Of a stretch of 17,135 nt of DNA, positions 1 through 7,208 are shown piece after piece. Below the pieces are notes generated by a model. That model did not search any database. It was given only the letters and a program-made list of their open reading frames with translations, and had not been told where the DNA came from. The first letter of the stretch is position 1; every line of letters starts with the position of its first letter. Location of the stretch: NCBI GenBank assembly GCA_024643585.1, contig JAHEMP010000018.1:1-17135 (forward strand), read 5' to 3'. The position numbers were made by a program, and so were the translations under genes. This DNA comes from Crocinitomicaceae bacterium (GTDB taxonomy: Bacteria; Bacteroidota; Bacteroidia; Flavobacteriales_D; Crocinitomicaceae).

Positions 1-426
1 CATTCCATGCATATTTCCTGAAGGTGTCGTATAGGGCGTATGCAAGTCGCCATGAGCGTCAATCCATACAACCCCCAATCTTTTACCAGGATAATTTTCC
101 TTAATTCCAGCGATGGTCGCCGCGGCTGAACCGTGATCTGATGAAATCAATACCGGTAAATCTCCATTCGCATAAACCTGTTCCATTCCTGACATAACGT
201 GATCAAAAACTTTAGCAAAACCTTCAATTCTTTTCGCATACGGAAACTTTGATGGAAAATCCAAGTAATGATTCTCGTCTTTTAATTTAATCGGTGGAAA
301 TTCAGAAAAAAAAGTGTCATTTTTTGCCCTAGCGGCTGTCATAACCGCCTCCGGTCCAAGTGAAGAACCCCTGGTTCCTGCTGTGATTTCCGAAGTATTC
401 AAAAGGATTTTTACCGTTTTTGCCAT
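1..426 (-). CDS. Arginase-family ureohydrolase, N-terminal 142 residues (partial, runs off the left edge)
   Basis: Reading leftwards from ATG at 426, the frame stays open to base 1, giving the first 142 residues of a protein whose usual length is about 300. The metal-binding signature of arginase/agmatinase/formiminoglutamase enzymes is visible: a D-H pair at residues 97-98 (the SDHGS segment, normally GGDHS) and D-A-H-G-D at 123-127 inside WIDAHGDLHTP. In this family these His and Asp residues hold the two Mn ions that activate water to hydrolyse a guanidino group (arginine to ornithine and urea in arginase itself). The C-terminal DxD metal motif and the substrate loops lie outside the window, so arginase, agmatinase and formimidoylglutamase cannot be separated. 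A TACTTTTG box 20 bases upstream of the ATG supports this start. The gene is divergent from the secreted protein at 543. Cytoplasmic. Confidence 0.85.
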   Translation of the reverse strand, partial: MAKTVKILLNTSEITAGTRGSSLGPEAVMTAARAKNDTFFSEFPPIKLKDENHYLDFPSKFPYAKRIEGFAKVFDHVMSGMEQVYANGDLPVLISSDHGSAAATIAGIKENYPGKRLGVVWIDAHGDLHTPYTTPSGNMHGM

Positions 427-446
427 AATCAAGTATGATATACCTG

Positions 447-454
447 CAAAAGTA
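447..454 (-). promoter_or_regulatory. -7 promoter box of the arginase-family gene
   Basis: The minus strand reads TACTTTTG, an exact match to the Bacteroidota TAnnTTTG -7 consensus, with its last base 20 bases before the ATG at 426. No convincing -33 TTG is found at the expected distance, so the call rests on the -7 box and its position. Confidence 0.45.
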
Positions 455-542
455 GCATATTCAGACAAACTGAACAGCTTGTAACGAAACAAGTTCTTTT
501 CATTATTTTAGTGCAAATTTTACCGATAATAACATTAATTAA

Positions 543-1190
543 ATGAAAATCAATACACTAGGTTTCTCTCTCTTGTTTTTTCTTCTGGTTGCTTCAACTT
601 CCTTTGCACAAAAATCATTTTCTGGAATTTTAAAATACGGTGTTTCAATGATTGACACCAATATTCAAAAACTGATAGATGACCGAGAAATGTTTGTCTA
701 TACCAATGATACTTTATCTCGCATGGAGATTTTAAATGACGCCTTAGGACCGCAAGTCAGCATAAAACACATGGAGTTGAAGAAGTCCTACCTGCTTCTG
801 AACTTTTTAGGAAAAAAATTAGCCATTCAAACCAATCAAAACAATGATACCGCTAGGTATGAGCCTTATAAAATTGAATATAAATTATTTGGTAGAAAGA
901 AAATCAATGGTCAAATATTGAAGAAAGCAACAGTATATCGGGAAGATTTGAAAGAGGTTAAGACGATTTGGTATTTTAAAAATATAAGACCAGATATATT
1001 GGATATTTACCCCGGAATAAAAGGACTTCCTGCCGACTACTATCTTGGCACCGTAGACGGGATCATCCATTATTCTATTATTTCTGTGGAAGAGAAGCCT
1101 CTAGAAAAGGACTTATTTGGTATTCCGTCAGATTTTGAAAGAATCACAATGGAACAGTTTCTAGAGAAAGTTTCTCAAATTGAGAACTAA
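543..1190 (+). CDS. Secreted DUF4412/GLPGLI-like protein of unknown function
   Basis: 215 residues. A classic signal peptide (basic MK start, hydrophobic run about 6-18, cleavage probably after S-F-A-Q near residue 23) sends it to the periplasm or beyond. The rest is rich in alternating hydrophobic/polar residues, as expected of beta structure. The C-terminal half shows a G-L-P-A-D-Y segment, then hydrophobic strands, then an acidic D-L-F-G-I-P-S-D-F motif close to the end. This arrangement resembles the DUF4412 and GLPGLI families of Bacteroidota periplasmic proteins, whose biochemical role is not known. No cysteines and no lipobox are present. It stands alone between the divergent arginase-like gene and ftsK. 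The family assignment is by pattern recall and is moderate; that the gene is real and secreted is much surer. Confidence 0.75.
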   Translation: MKINTLGFSLLFFLLVASTSFAQKSFSGILKYGVSMIDTNIQKLIDDREMFVYTNDTLSRMEILNDALGPQVSIKHMELKKSYLLLNFLGKKLAIQTNQNNDTARYEPYKIEYKLFGRKKINGQILKKATVYREDLKEVKTIWYFKNIRPDILDIYPGIKGLPADYYLGTVDGIIHYSIISVEEKPLEKDLFGIPSDFERITMEQFLEKVSQIEN

Positions 1191-1246
1191 CATCTAGTTG
1201 TGCATATATAGACCGCTTTTGAGTTATTTTGCGCATAAATCTCTTG

Positions 1247-1254
1247 TATCTTCG
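1247..1254 (+). promoter_or_regulatory. Possible -7 box of ftsK
   Basis: TATCTTCG matches TAnnTTTG except for one base and ends 14 bases before the ftsK ATG at 1269. The same TTCG variant recurs ahead of meaB and cmk in this window. No clear -33 element. Confidence 0.3.
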
Positions 1255-1268
1255 TTAGATATATTAAG

Positions 1269-3743
1269 ATGATGGCCCAAGACAATATTATTATTGAAAA
1301 AATACAAAAAGCTGGCAAGCCAGAGTCAAAATCGCAAGCAAAAAACAATCCTTCAAAGGAAAAGAAAGGTCGAAGTTTGAATAATCTTGGCAATCCAATT
1401 CAAAAGAAAAAAACCAGAAACACAATTGGAGCGTTTCTCATATTGTTGTCGATTTTCTGTTTGTTAGCCTGTATTTCCTATCTTTTTACGTGGCAAGAGG
1501 ATCAAGACAAGGTAATGAATCAAAGTCTTTTTTCTTATTTGTTTTCGGACGACAAAACTCCGGTAATGAATTGGCTAGGACGTTTCGGTGCCTGGATGTC
1601 TCATTTACTTTATTTCCGCTGGTTTGGTCTTTCATCCATTGCGTTAAGTCTTCTTTCATTTTTATATGGCGTAAAACTATTATTAAATATCACCCTTTTA
1701 CCTTTAAAAAGAACCCTTTTGATCACTTCGGTTTTCATGATATGGACTTCAATCCTTTTGGGTTATTTCGCTAGTTTTCCTAATTATTTAGGAGGAAGTT
1801 TTGGCTACTTTGTCAATGAATGGCTTGATCTTACCGTAGGAAAATTCGGAACACTTTTGGTGTTAATTGTTTTACTCTATACCATCGTAACTTTGTTATT
1901 TAATCCTGACTACAAAGCCATTTGGGACAAATGGGCATTTTGGGGTAAAAATGATGACGCAGAAGACGACGACGCCATAACACCACTAACAGATTTGAAC
2001 GTTATCAATACCATCAAAGACGAACAAGTCGAAAAGGATAAAAAATCAGATTCAATTTCCTTCGATGAAGACGAAGATAACATTGAAGAAGATGAAAATA
2101 TTGATGAAGATTTTGAAATAGAAATTGCGGAAGAAAAAGCGTCGGGAGATGACAAAAAAATGTCTGTTGAAATTCATGACAACGACGAAGAGTTAAGTGA
2201 CTCGGAAATCAATGATCTCCAGAAAGAGTTTGGTGATTATGATCCAAAACTGGATTTATCAAGCTATGTCCTTCCGCCAATAGAATTGCTTAAAGACTTT
2301 GGAAGTGGAACTATTTCAGTGAACAAACAAGAGCTTGAAGACAACAAAAATAAAATTGTAGAGACGCTTTCTCATTACAAAATAGACATTGCTAAAATTA
2401 AAGCAACCGTTGGGCCGACTGTAACTTTGTACGAAATTATTCCTGCGCCAGGTGTCCGTATTTCAAAAATTAAAAACTTAGAAGACGACATAGCTCTAAG
2501 TTTGAGTGCACTAGGAATTCGAATTATTGCTCCAATTCCAGGAAAAGGAACGATAGGTATTGAGGTTCCTAACTCCAAACCTGAAATGGTAAGCATGCGT
2601 TCGTTGATTGCTTCAGAGAAATTCCAAAACTCAGACATGGAATTACCCGTTGTAATGGGTAAAACCATCACGAATGAAACCTACGCTTTTGATTTAACAA
2701 AACTGCCTCATCTACTGGTGGCTGGGGCTACGGGACAAGGGAAATCTGTTGGTTTGAATGCCATTTTAATTTCAATCTTATACAAAAAACATCCGGCTCA
2801 AGTAAAGTTTGTATTGATTGATCCTAAGAAAGTGGAGCTGACATTATTCAATAAAATTGAGCGTCACTTTTTAGCTAAATTGCCAGGTGAAGAAGAGGCC
2901 ATTATCACCGATACATCGAAAGTGGTAAATACCCTAAATTCACTTTGTATCGAAATGGACAATCGATACGATTTATTAAAATTGGCTAGTGCGAGAACGA
3001 TAAAGGAATACAATGTAAAATTTATAGCAAGGAGATTAAATCCAGAAAAGGGTCACCGCTACTTACCTTATATTGTGGTTTTAATTGATGAGTTCGCAGA
3101 TTTGATTATGACTGCTGGAAAAGAAGTTGAGCATCCCATAGCACGTATCGCCCAATTGGCAAGAGCCGTGGGTATACACTTAATTGTTGCTACACAACGT
3201 CCGTCCGTCAATGTAATAACCGGAATGATCAAAGCCAATTTCCCTGCGCGAATTGCATTTAGGGTTTTATCTAAAATAGATTCTAGAACCATTTTGGATG
3301 CTTCTGGTGCCGATCAATTGATTGGTCGTGGGGATATGCTCGTTTCTACAGGTGCCGATGTTATTCGTTTACAATGTGGATTTGTTGATACACCGGAAGT
3401 AGAGGCCGTGTGTAATTTCATTGGGGAACAAAGAGCCTACCCAGAAGCATTGTTATTACCTGAATATGTTCCTGAAGGCAGCGAATCTGCTGGTGATGTG
3501 GACCTAAACGAAATTGACCCAATGTTTGCTGATGCAGCTCGTATTGTAGTTATGCACCAACAGGGATCAGCGAGTTTGTTGCAACGCAAATTGAAACTTG
3601 GATACAATCGTGCTGGACGTATTGTTGATCAACTAGAGGCTTTTGGTATTATTGGGGCTTTTCAGGGAAGTAAAGCGCGAGACGTTTTATATGCAGATGA
3701 AAATAGCCTTGAAGAATACCTAGCGAGCAAAGGGATTGTTTAA
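1269..3743 (+). CDS. ftsK: DNA translocase FtsK
   Basis: 824 residues, the usual size for a Bacteroidota FtsK. Four membrane segments (about residues 50-75, 110-138, 148-170, 192-211) anchor it at the division septum. They are followed by a long, strongly acidic, low-complexity linker (about 231-330, many D/E runs) and then the motor. The alpha/beta RecA-like domain has Walker A G-A-T-G-Q-G-K-S at 486-493 and Walker B VVLIDE at 603-608, plus the conserved SRTILD...GADQLIGRGDML segment. The last 65 or so residues form the winged-helix gamma domain (DPMFADAARIV through the LQRKLKLGYNRAGR helix) that in E. coli reads KOPS sites and contacts XerD. Family role: an ATP-driven pump that clears the chromosome from the septum and activates dimer resolution. 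Two ATGs occur in tandem (1269 and 1272); either may start translation. Confidence 0.97.
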   Translation: MMAQDNIIIEKIQKAGKPESKSQAKNNPSKEKKGRSLNNLGNPIQKKKTRNTIGAFLILLSIFCLLACISYLFTWQEDQDKVMNQSLFSYLFSDDKTPVMNWLGRFGAWMSHLLYFRWFGLSSIALSLLSFLYGVKLLLNITLLPLKRTLLITSVFMIWTSILLGYFASFPNYLGGSFGYFVNEWLDLTVGKFGTLLVLIVLLYTIVTLLFNPDYKAIWDKWAFWGKNDDAEDDDAITPLTDLNVINTIKDEQVEKDKKSDSISFDEDEDNIEEDENIDEDFEIEIAEEKASGDDKKMSVEIHDNDEELSDSEINDLQKEFGDYDPKLDLSSYVLPPIELLKDFGSGTISVNKQELEDNKNKIVETLSHYKIDIAKIKATVGPTVTLYEIIPAPGVRISKIKNLEDDIALSLSALGIRIIAPIPGKGTIGIEVPNSKPEMVSMRSLIASEKFQNSDMELPVVMGKTITNETYAFDLTKLPHLLVAGATGQGKSVGLNAILISILYKKHPAQVKFVLIDPKKVELTLFNKIERHFLAKLPGEEEAIITDTSKVVNTLNSLCIEMDNRYDLLKLASARTIKEYNVKFIARRLNPEKGHRYLPYIVVLIDEFADLIMTAGKEVEHPIARIAQLARAVGIHLIVATQRPSVNVITGMIKANFPARIAFRVLSKIDSRTILDASGADQLIGRGDMLVSTGADVIRLQCGFVDTPEVEAVCNFIGEQRAYPEALLLPEYVPEGSESAGDVDLNEIDPMFADAARIVVMHQQGSASLLQRKLKLGYNRAGRIVDQLEAFGIIGAFQGSKARDVLYADENSLEEYLASKGIV

Positions 3744-3786
3744 TCAAATTTTCTAGGCTAGCTCCATATTTTCGGAAAAAAGAAGC

Positions 3787-3815
3787 TTTTCAATGAAACG
3801 AATCACAATTGAAAA
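3787..3815 (-). terminator. Possible terminator hairpin between ftsK and rnz
   Basis: TTTTCAAT (3787-3794) and ATTGAAAA (3808-3815) form an 8-bp stem around a 13-base loop in the 80-base gap between the two convergent genes. On the minus strand it is followed after a few bases by six Ts, so it would best end the rnz transcript. The stem is AT-rich and hence weak. Confidence 0.3.
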
Positions 3816-3823
3816 ACATTTTG

Positions 3824-4735
3824 TTAGAGTTGCACTTTTTCTCCTTCAATAGCCTCAAATGTATTTTCGAAATGACTTCTAGCTTCCCTAAGATGTGCCT
3901 TTGAATCATCGTAGCGTGCGCTCATATGTCCGAAATATAATTTTTTCACCTTCGCCATTTTGGCTATTTTGGCCGCTTGTTCTGCGGTACTGTGCAAAGT
4001 AGCTTTCGCTCTAGCCTTGTCTTTGTTTGCAAAGGTAGCTTCGTGGTAAAGGACATCCACTCCTGCTATCCACGACACTATAGATTCAGAATAAGCTGTA
4101 TCCGAACAAAAAGCATAGGAAGACGATGGTTTTGGCTTGGTTGTGTACTTTTTAAAAGGGTGAGTCACTCCTTTTTCGTCCTGAACATCAATTCCTTTTT
4201 TTAAATCTGGAATCTGAAGTAAACTCAATCCACTTTCCTTAAATTTGTTTGCAAGCAATCCTCTTTCCTTTTCTTTTTCTCGAAATACGAAGCCGTGGGT
4301 GGGAATTTTGTGTTTTAGTTTAAAAGCAAAAACCTCCAGTACCTTATCCTCGAAAATTAAACCTTCAAATTTATCTTCGATAGGAAAGAAATTTAAATCA
4401 AAACCTAAAGAAGCTCCACCTAATTCAAGTTGCATTCGAACAATTTTCTCAAGCATCTCTGGACCATAAATAGAAATTGCTTTTACTCGTCCTAATAGAT
4501 GCATCGAACTCAATAGGCCGACCAATCCAAAATAATGATCCCCGTGTAAATGGGAAATAAAAATGGCATCTAATTTCTGGATTTTAACGCTTCTTTTGCG
4601 CAATTGAATTTGGGTACCTTCTCCACAATCAATTAAAAAATATCTGTTTTGACAAAAAATGAATTGGGAAGTAGGGTGTTGATTTAGAGTGGGCAAAGCA
4701 CTTCCAGTGCCTAAAAACTGAATATAGAAACTCAC
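3824..4735 (-). CDS. rnz: Ribonuclease Z
   Basis: 303 residues, matching the short RNase Z form (about 305). It is a metallo-beta-lactamase-fold tRNA 3' endonuclease that trims precursor tRNAs lacking or carrying CCA. Zinc ligands are all visible: H62-L-H-G-D66-H67, then H147 in T-H-G-F-V, D212 in C-S-D-T-A, H231 in L-Y-H-E-A-T, and H270 in F-G-H-M-S-A-R-Y. The 150-205 stretch, rich in charged residues, is where the family's flexible tRNA-clamping arm sits. The start is GTG at 4735, and it overlaps the TGA stop of the upstream STAS gene (GTGA, 4-base overlap), so translation is probably coupled. There is no alternative ATG near the N-terminal MSFYIQFLGTGSA core. Cytoplasmic. Confidence 0.95.
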   Translation of the reverse strand: MSFYIQFLGTGSALPTLNQHPTSQFIFCQNRYFLIDCGEGTQIQLRKRSVKIQKLDAIFISHLHGDHYFGLVGLLSSMHLLGRVKAISIYGPEMLEKIVRMQLELGGASLGFDLNFFPIEDKFEGLIFEDKVLEVFAFKLKHKIPTHGFVFREKEKERGLLANKFKESGLSLLQIPDLKKGIDVQDEKGVTHPFKKYTTKPKPSSSYAFCSDTAYSESIVSWIAGVDVLYHEATFANKDKARAKATLHSTAEQAAKIAKMAKVKKLYFGHMSARYDDSKAHLREARSHFENTFEAIEGEKVQL

Positions 4736-5073
4736 TTTTGAAGAGTAGCCACTGCCTCTGTATGGTTTTCTTCAAATAAAAGTACTTTGTCCAATTGGGC
4801 AATTTTCACCATTTTCATTACGTTTTCCTGCAGTCCACACAATACAAAACGACCATTTGTATCCTTGCAAAGGCGATTGCCCATCAACAAAGAACTCAAA
4901 CCTGATGAGTCACAGTACTTAGTGGCGGTAAGATCAACGATAATGTTATTGATTCCTTTATTGTTCAATAAAACCAGCTCAGCTTTGAGCTCAGATGCAT
5001 TTTGGGCGTTTAATCGTTCAACATTCGATGAAATTGTTGCTCCGTATAGATCTATATTGGTTTCGAAATTCAT
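4732..5073 (-). CDS. STAS-domain protein, anti-anti-sigma factor type
   Basis: 113 residues, a single STAS domain like SpoIIAA/RsbV. The diagnostic phosphorylation loop reads Y-C-D-S-S-G-L-S at 53-60. By comparison with SpoIIAA, the second serine (S57) is the expected target of a partner-switching kinase. In the family, the unphosphorylated form binds a HATPase-type anti-sigma factor and frees its sigma factor; whether this one does so is inference. It has its own strong promoter (TTG-N19-TATTTTTG) inside the end of pyrB. Its stop overlaps the GTG of rnz, so it can be expressed independently of the pyrR-pyrB transcript and co-translated with rnz. No kinase or sigma gene is adjacent; an SiaB-like HATPase-type protein is encoded at 9249-9830. 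Confidence 0.9.
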   Translation of the reverse strand: MNFETNIDLYGATISSNVERLNAQNASELKAELVLLNNKGINNIIVDLTATKYCDSSGLSSLLMGNRLCKDTNGRFVLCGLQENVMKMVKIAQLDKVLLFEENHTEAVATLQK

Positions 5074-5092
5074 TTTAATTCAGGTTTGATAC

Positions 5093-5122
5093 CAAAAATA
5101 ACAAAATTTTATTGTCGCTCAA
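5093..5122 (-). promoter_or_regulatory. Promoter of the STAS-rnz operon
   Basis: On the minus strand TTG (5122-5120) is followed by 19 bases and TATTTTTG (5100-5093), matching both parts of the Bacteroidota consensus (TTG-N19..21-TAnnTTTG). The box ends 19 bases before the STAS ATG and overlaps the last codons of pyrB. It is one of the two best two-part promoters in the window. Confidence 0.6.
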
Positions 5123-6041
5123 TTTTTGCTGCTAATAAATATATTACTGCCATTCGGATCGCAACTCCATTTTCAACTTGCTGCAAGATTACAGACTGTT
5201 TAGAATCAGCAACATCGCTTGTAATCTCAACACCACGGTTAATTGGCCCAGGATGCATAACGACAATTTCTTTGGATAAGGAATCCAAAATCTCCTTGTT
5301 TAAGCCGAACAACATGGAATACTCTCGCAGGGAAGGGAAATATTTTATGTCTTGACGCTCCAATTGAATTCGAAGCATATTTGCAACATCGCACCATTCA
5401 AGAGCGTGACGAAGATTATGAGACACTTTTACACCTAACTTATCAATGTGTTTGGGTATTAGCGTTGTTGGGCCACAAACCATCACCTCTGCTCCCAATT
5501 TTTGAAGACAAAGAATGTTTGAAAGCGCGACGCGGGAATGTAAAATATCACCAACGATTACCACCTTTTTCCCTTCAACAGTCCCTAATTTTTCACGAAT
5601 CGTAAAAGCGTCCAACAAAGCCTGAGTCGGATGTTCATGTGTTCCGTCTCCGGCATTAACAACACGTGCTCCAATTCTATCCGAAAGAAATTTTGCTGCT
5701 CCTGGGTTAGGATGACGCATCACCACCATATCTACTTTCATCGATAAGATGTTGTTAACAGTATCCACCAAGGTTTCTCCTTTGCTGACAGAACTGCCCG
5801 AAGCACTAAAATTTATAACGTCTGCTGACAATCTTTTCTCGGCTAATTCAAAGGAGAGTTTCGTTCTTGTTGAATTTTCAAAAAATAAATTGGCTATTGT
5901 AATATCTCGTAAGGAAGGTACTTTCTTTATTGGTCGGTTTATGACTTGTTTGAAATTATCTGCTGTTGAAAATATCAAATCGATATCGGCTTTGGTTAAA
6001 TCCCGAATTCCAATTAAATGTTCTACGCTTAAATTATCCAT
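5109..6041 (-). CDS. pyrB: Aspartate carbamoyltransferase catalytic subunit
   Basis: 310 residues from ATG at 6041, the normal length of the catalytic chain. A longer frame reaching 6107 exists but lies wholly inside pyrR and adds a non-conserved stretch, so I reject it. The enzyme joins carbamoyl phosphate and L-aspartate to N-carbamoyl-aspartate, the first committed step of pyrimidine synthesis. Motifs: carbamoyl-phosphate loop S-T-R-T-K at 57-61 (the last residue is usually R; K is a conservative change), K87 in S-V-S-K-G-E-T, H-P-T-Q at 137-140, G-D-I-L-H-S-R at 164-170, and H-P-G-P-I-N-R-G at 263-270. The ATG overlaps the pyrR stop by 8 bases, showing an operon. No regulatory chain (pyrI) is present here. 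Confidence 0.96.
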   Translation of the reverse strand: MDNLSVEHLIGIRDLTKADIDLIFSTADNFKQVINRPIKKVPSLRDITIANLFFENSTRTKLSFELAEKRLSADVINFSASGSSVSKGETLVDTVNNILSMKVDMVVMRHPNPGAAKFLSDRIGARVVNAGDGTHEHPTQALLDAFTIREKLGTVEGKKVVIVGDILHSRVALSNILCLQKLGAEVMVCGPTTLIPKHIDKLGVKVSHNLRHALEWCDVANMLRIQLERQDIKYFPSLREYSMLFGLNKEILDSLSKEIVVMHPGPINRGVEITSDVADSKQSVILQQVENGVAIRMAVIYLLAAKIERQ

Positions 6042-6585
6042 TTCCTTCCACAGTATATAAAAGTAGTACTTTATCTTCGCCTTCAATCTCTTTCCATTCC
6101 ACGGCAACCCTCTCTGAGATCATTGAATCGACTGTTTTGCCGACATAATCTGCTTGAATAGGCAAATGTCTTCTAAAGCGTCTATCAATCATGGTAAGCA
6201 ATTCTACACGATTGGGCCTACCATATGCCAATAAGGCATCTAGTCCTGAGCGTATTGTTCTACCTGTGAACAACACATCGTCAATCAAAACTATATTCTT
6301 GTTTTCTATAGAGAAGTTTATATTGGTCGTACTTGGAATTATAGGCTTTTCGCGTCTTCTAAAATCATCGCGATAAAATGTTATATCCAAATTTCCGCAA
6401 GTAATTTCTTTACCCAAAATTATCTCTAAGCGGGATTTCAGTCTTTTCAAAACATGAATGCCCCTTGGTTGTAATCCAATAAGTACGGTGGAGGAAAAAT
6501 CACCATGTGTCTCTATCAGCTGGTGACAGAGCCTGTTGATTGTCAATTCAAATTGTTTGGAATTGAGAATAACTTGATTTTCCAT
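6034..6585 (-). CDS. pyrR: Bifunctional PyrR: pyrimidine regulator / uracil phosphoribosyltransferase
   Basis: 183 residues, a type I phosphoribosyltransferase fold. The PRPP-binding loop V-L-I-D-D-V-L-F-T-G-R-T lies at 99-110. Conserved PyrR segments G-L-Q-P-R-G (37-42), L-D-I-T-F-Y-R-D-D (67-75) and I-D-R-R-F-R-R-H-L-P (133-142) are present. In Firmicutes PyrR binds pyr mRNA and causes attenuation when UMP is high; it also converts uracil and PRPP to UMP. It is the first gene of the pyrR-pyrB operon. The best -7 box (TATCTTTG) lies only 5 bases before the ATG, which leaves no room for a leader attenuator of the Bacillus type if that promoter is used. The regulatory role in this lineage is therefore uncertain. 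Confidence 0.95.
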   Translation of the reverse strand: MENQVILNSKQFELTINRLCHQLIETHGDFSSTVLIGLQPRGIHVLKRLKSRLEIILGKEITCGNLDITFYRDDFRRREKPIIPSTTNINFSIENKNIVLIDDVLFTGRTIRSGLDALLAYGRPNRVELLTMIDRRFRRHLPIQADYVGKTVDSMISERVAVEWKEIEGEDKVLLLYTVEGNG

Positions 6586-6590
6586 TGATA

Positions 6591-6598
6591 CAAAGATA
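6591..6598 (-). promoter_or_regulatory. -7 box immediately upstream of pyrR
   Basis: The minus strand reads TATCTTTG, an exact TAnnTTTG match, followed by only 5 bases (TATCA) and then the pyrR ATG. If used, transcription would begin at or within a base or two of the start codon. No clear -33 TTG is seen. Confidence 0.4.
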
Positions 6599-6733
6599 TA
6601 GGTTTAATCTTAAAAATGCCATTACTTGAAATGTATATCTATTTTTTTTATCAAGAAATTGACACACTTCACTCAATCCTTTTGAGGCTTTAGGTTTTAT
6701 TCTATTTATCTATTCAGAAAGTATGTATTTTGG

Positions 6734-6820
6734 ATAGTATAAAACGTTTCATAGTTAGTTTTATAGTTTATAATTAGTTTAAAGTTTTAGCCTGGTTCTA
6801 ATTATAGTTGTTTCATAGTT
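6734..6820. repeat. Short ATAGTT repeats in the pyrR-yciH intergenic region
   Basis: ATAGTT occurs at 6751-6756, 6763-6768, 6804-6809 and 6815-6820, with a near copy (ATAGTA) at 6734-6739. The copies form two pairs, spaced 12 and 11 bases apart start to start. The 11-mer GTTTCATAGTT is repeated exactly at 6746-6756 and 6810-6820. The about one-helical-turn spacing could mean protein binding sites; decayed AT-rich tandem repeats are the plain alternative. Confidence 0.45.
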
Positions 6821-6850
6821 CGCCCCTAGGAATTCCGAGAATCAGGCTAA
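6787..6850. terminator. 13-bp inverted repeat with 38-base loop, possible terminator or structured RNA
   Basis: TTAGCCTGGTTCT (6787-6799) pairs with AGAATCAGGCTAA (6838-6850): 12 of 13 positions are Watson-Crick, and the odd one is G-U on the plus-strand RNA but A-C on the minus-strand RNA. On the plus strand five Ts follow at once (6851-6855). It lies just beyond the stop of the minus-strand yciH gene, so ending that operon is the simplest role, although the fit to a U-tract is better for plus-strand transcription. The loop contains GGAATTCC (6829-6836). Confidence 0.45.
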
Positions 6851-6863
6851 TTTTTAAACTTCA

Positions 6864-7208
6864 TTAACCGCCTTTACGAACTACTTTGTAATTTAGTTTT
6901 GTCAACTCCGCCATTACTTTATCTCTAAAATTTCCCTGAACTATAATTTCGCCATCCTTAGCAGAACCTCCGACTCCACATTTTGACTTCAGTAATTTTC
7001 CTAAATCTTTCAAATCATCATCGGTACCTACAAATCCTTCGACCAAGGTGACTTCCTTTCCTCCCCGATTCTTTTTGTCCAACGAAACATACAACTTTTG
7101 TTGATGAGCAGACGGCGTTTCAATCTCATCTGAATCGTCTGTGTCAAACGAAAAATTTGGGTTGGTGGAATAGACCACATTCATTCTATTTTTTTGCTTT
7201 TTTGCCAT
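6864..7208 (-). CDS. yciH: SUI1/eIF1-like translation initiation factor (YciH family)
   Basis: 114 residues. A charged, low-complexity N-terminus (about 1-35) precedes a SUI1 domain containing R-G-G-K-E-V-T at 48-54, the G-K-L-L-K-S-K-C-G-V-G-G-S core at 70-82, and the I-V-Q-G-N-F-R-D-K-V segment (89-98). These are the signature elements shared with eukaryotic and archaeal eIF1 and E. coli YciH, thought to act at the ribosomal P site in start-codon discrimination. The ATG shares its A with the last base of the TAA stop of the upstream lipoprotein gene (TAATG), so translation of this factor is coupled to an envelope lipoprotein. It is the last gene of the three-gene operon that starts at 8501. 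Confidence 0.93.
   Translation of the reverse strand: MAKKQKNRMNVVYSTNPNFSFDTDDSDEIETPSAHQQKLYVSLDKKNRGGKEVTLVEGFVGTDDDLKDLGKLLKSKCGVGGSAKDGEIIVQGNFRDKVMAELTKLNYKVVRKGG

Noticed and set aside
1185..1199. AACTA/TAGTT hairpin after the gene ending at 1190
   Set aside because: Five AT-rich base pairs and no T-run; not distinguishable from chance.
6042..6107. Upstream extension of pyrB to 6107
   Set aside because: Lies wholly inside pyrR, adds a non-conserved 22-residue N-terminus, and the ATG at 6041 gives the standard family length.
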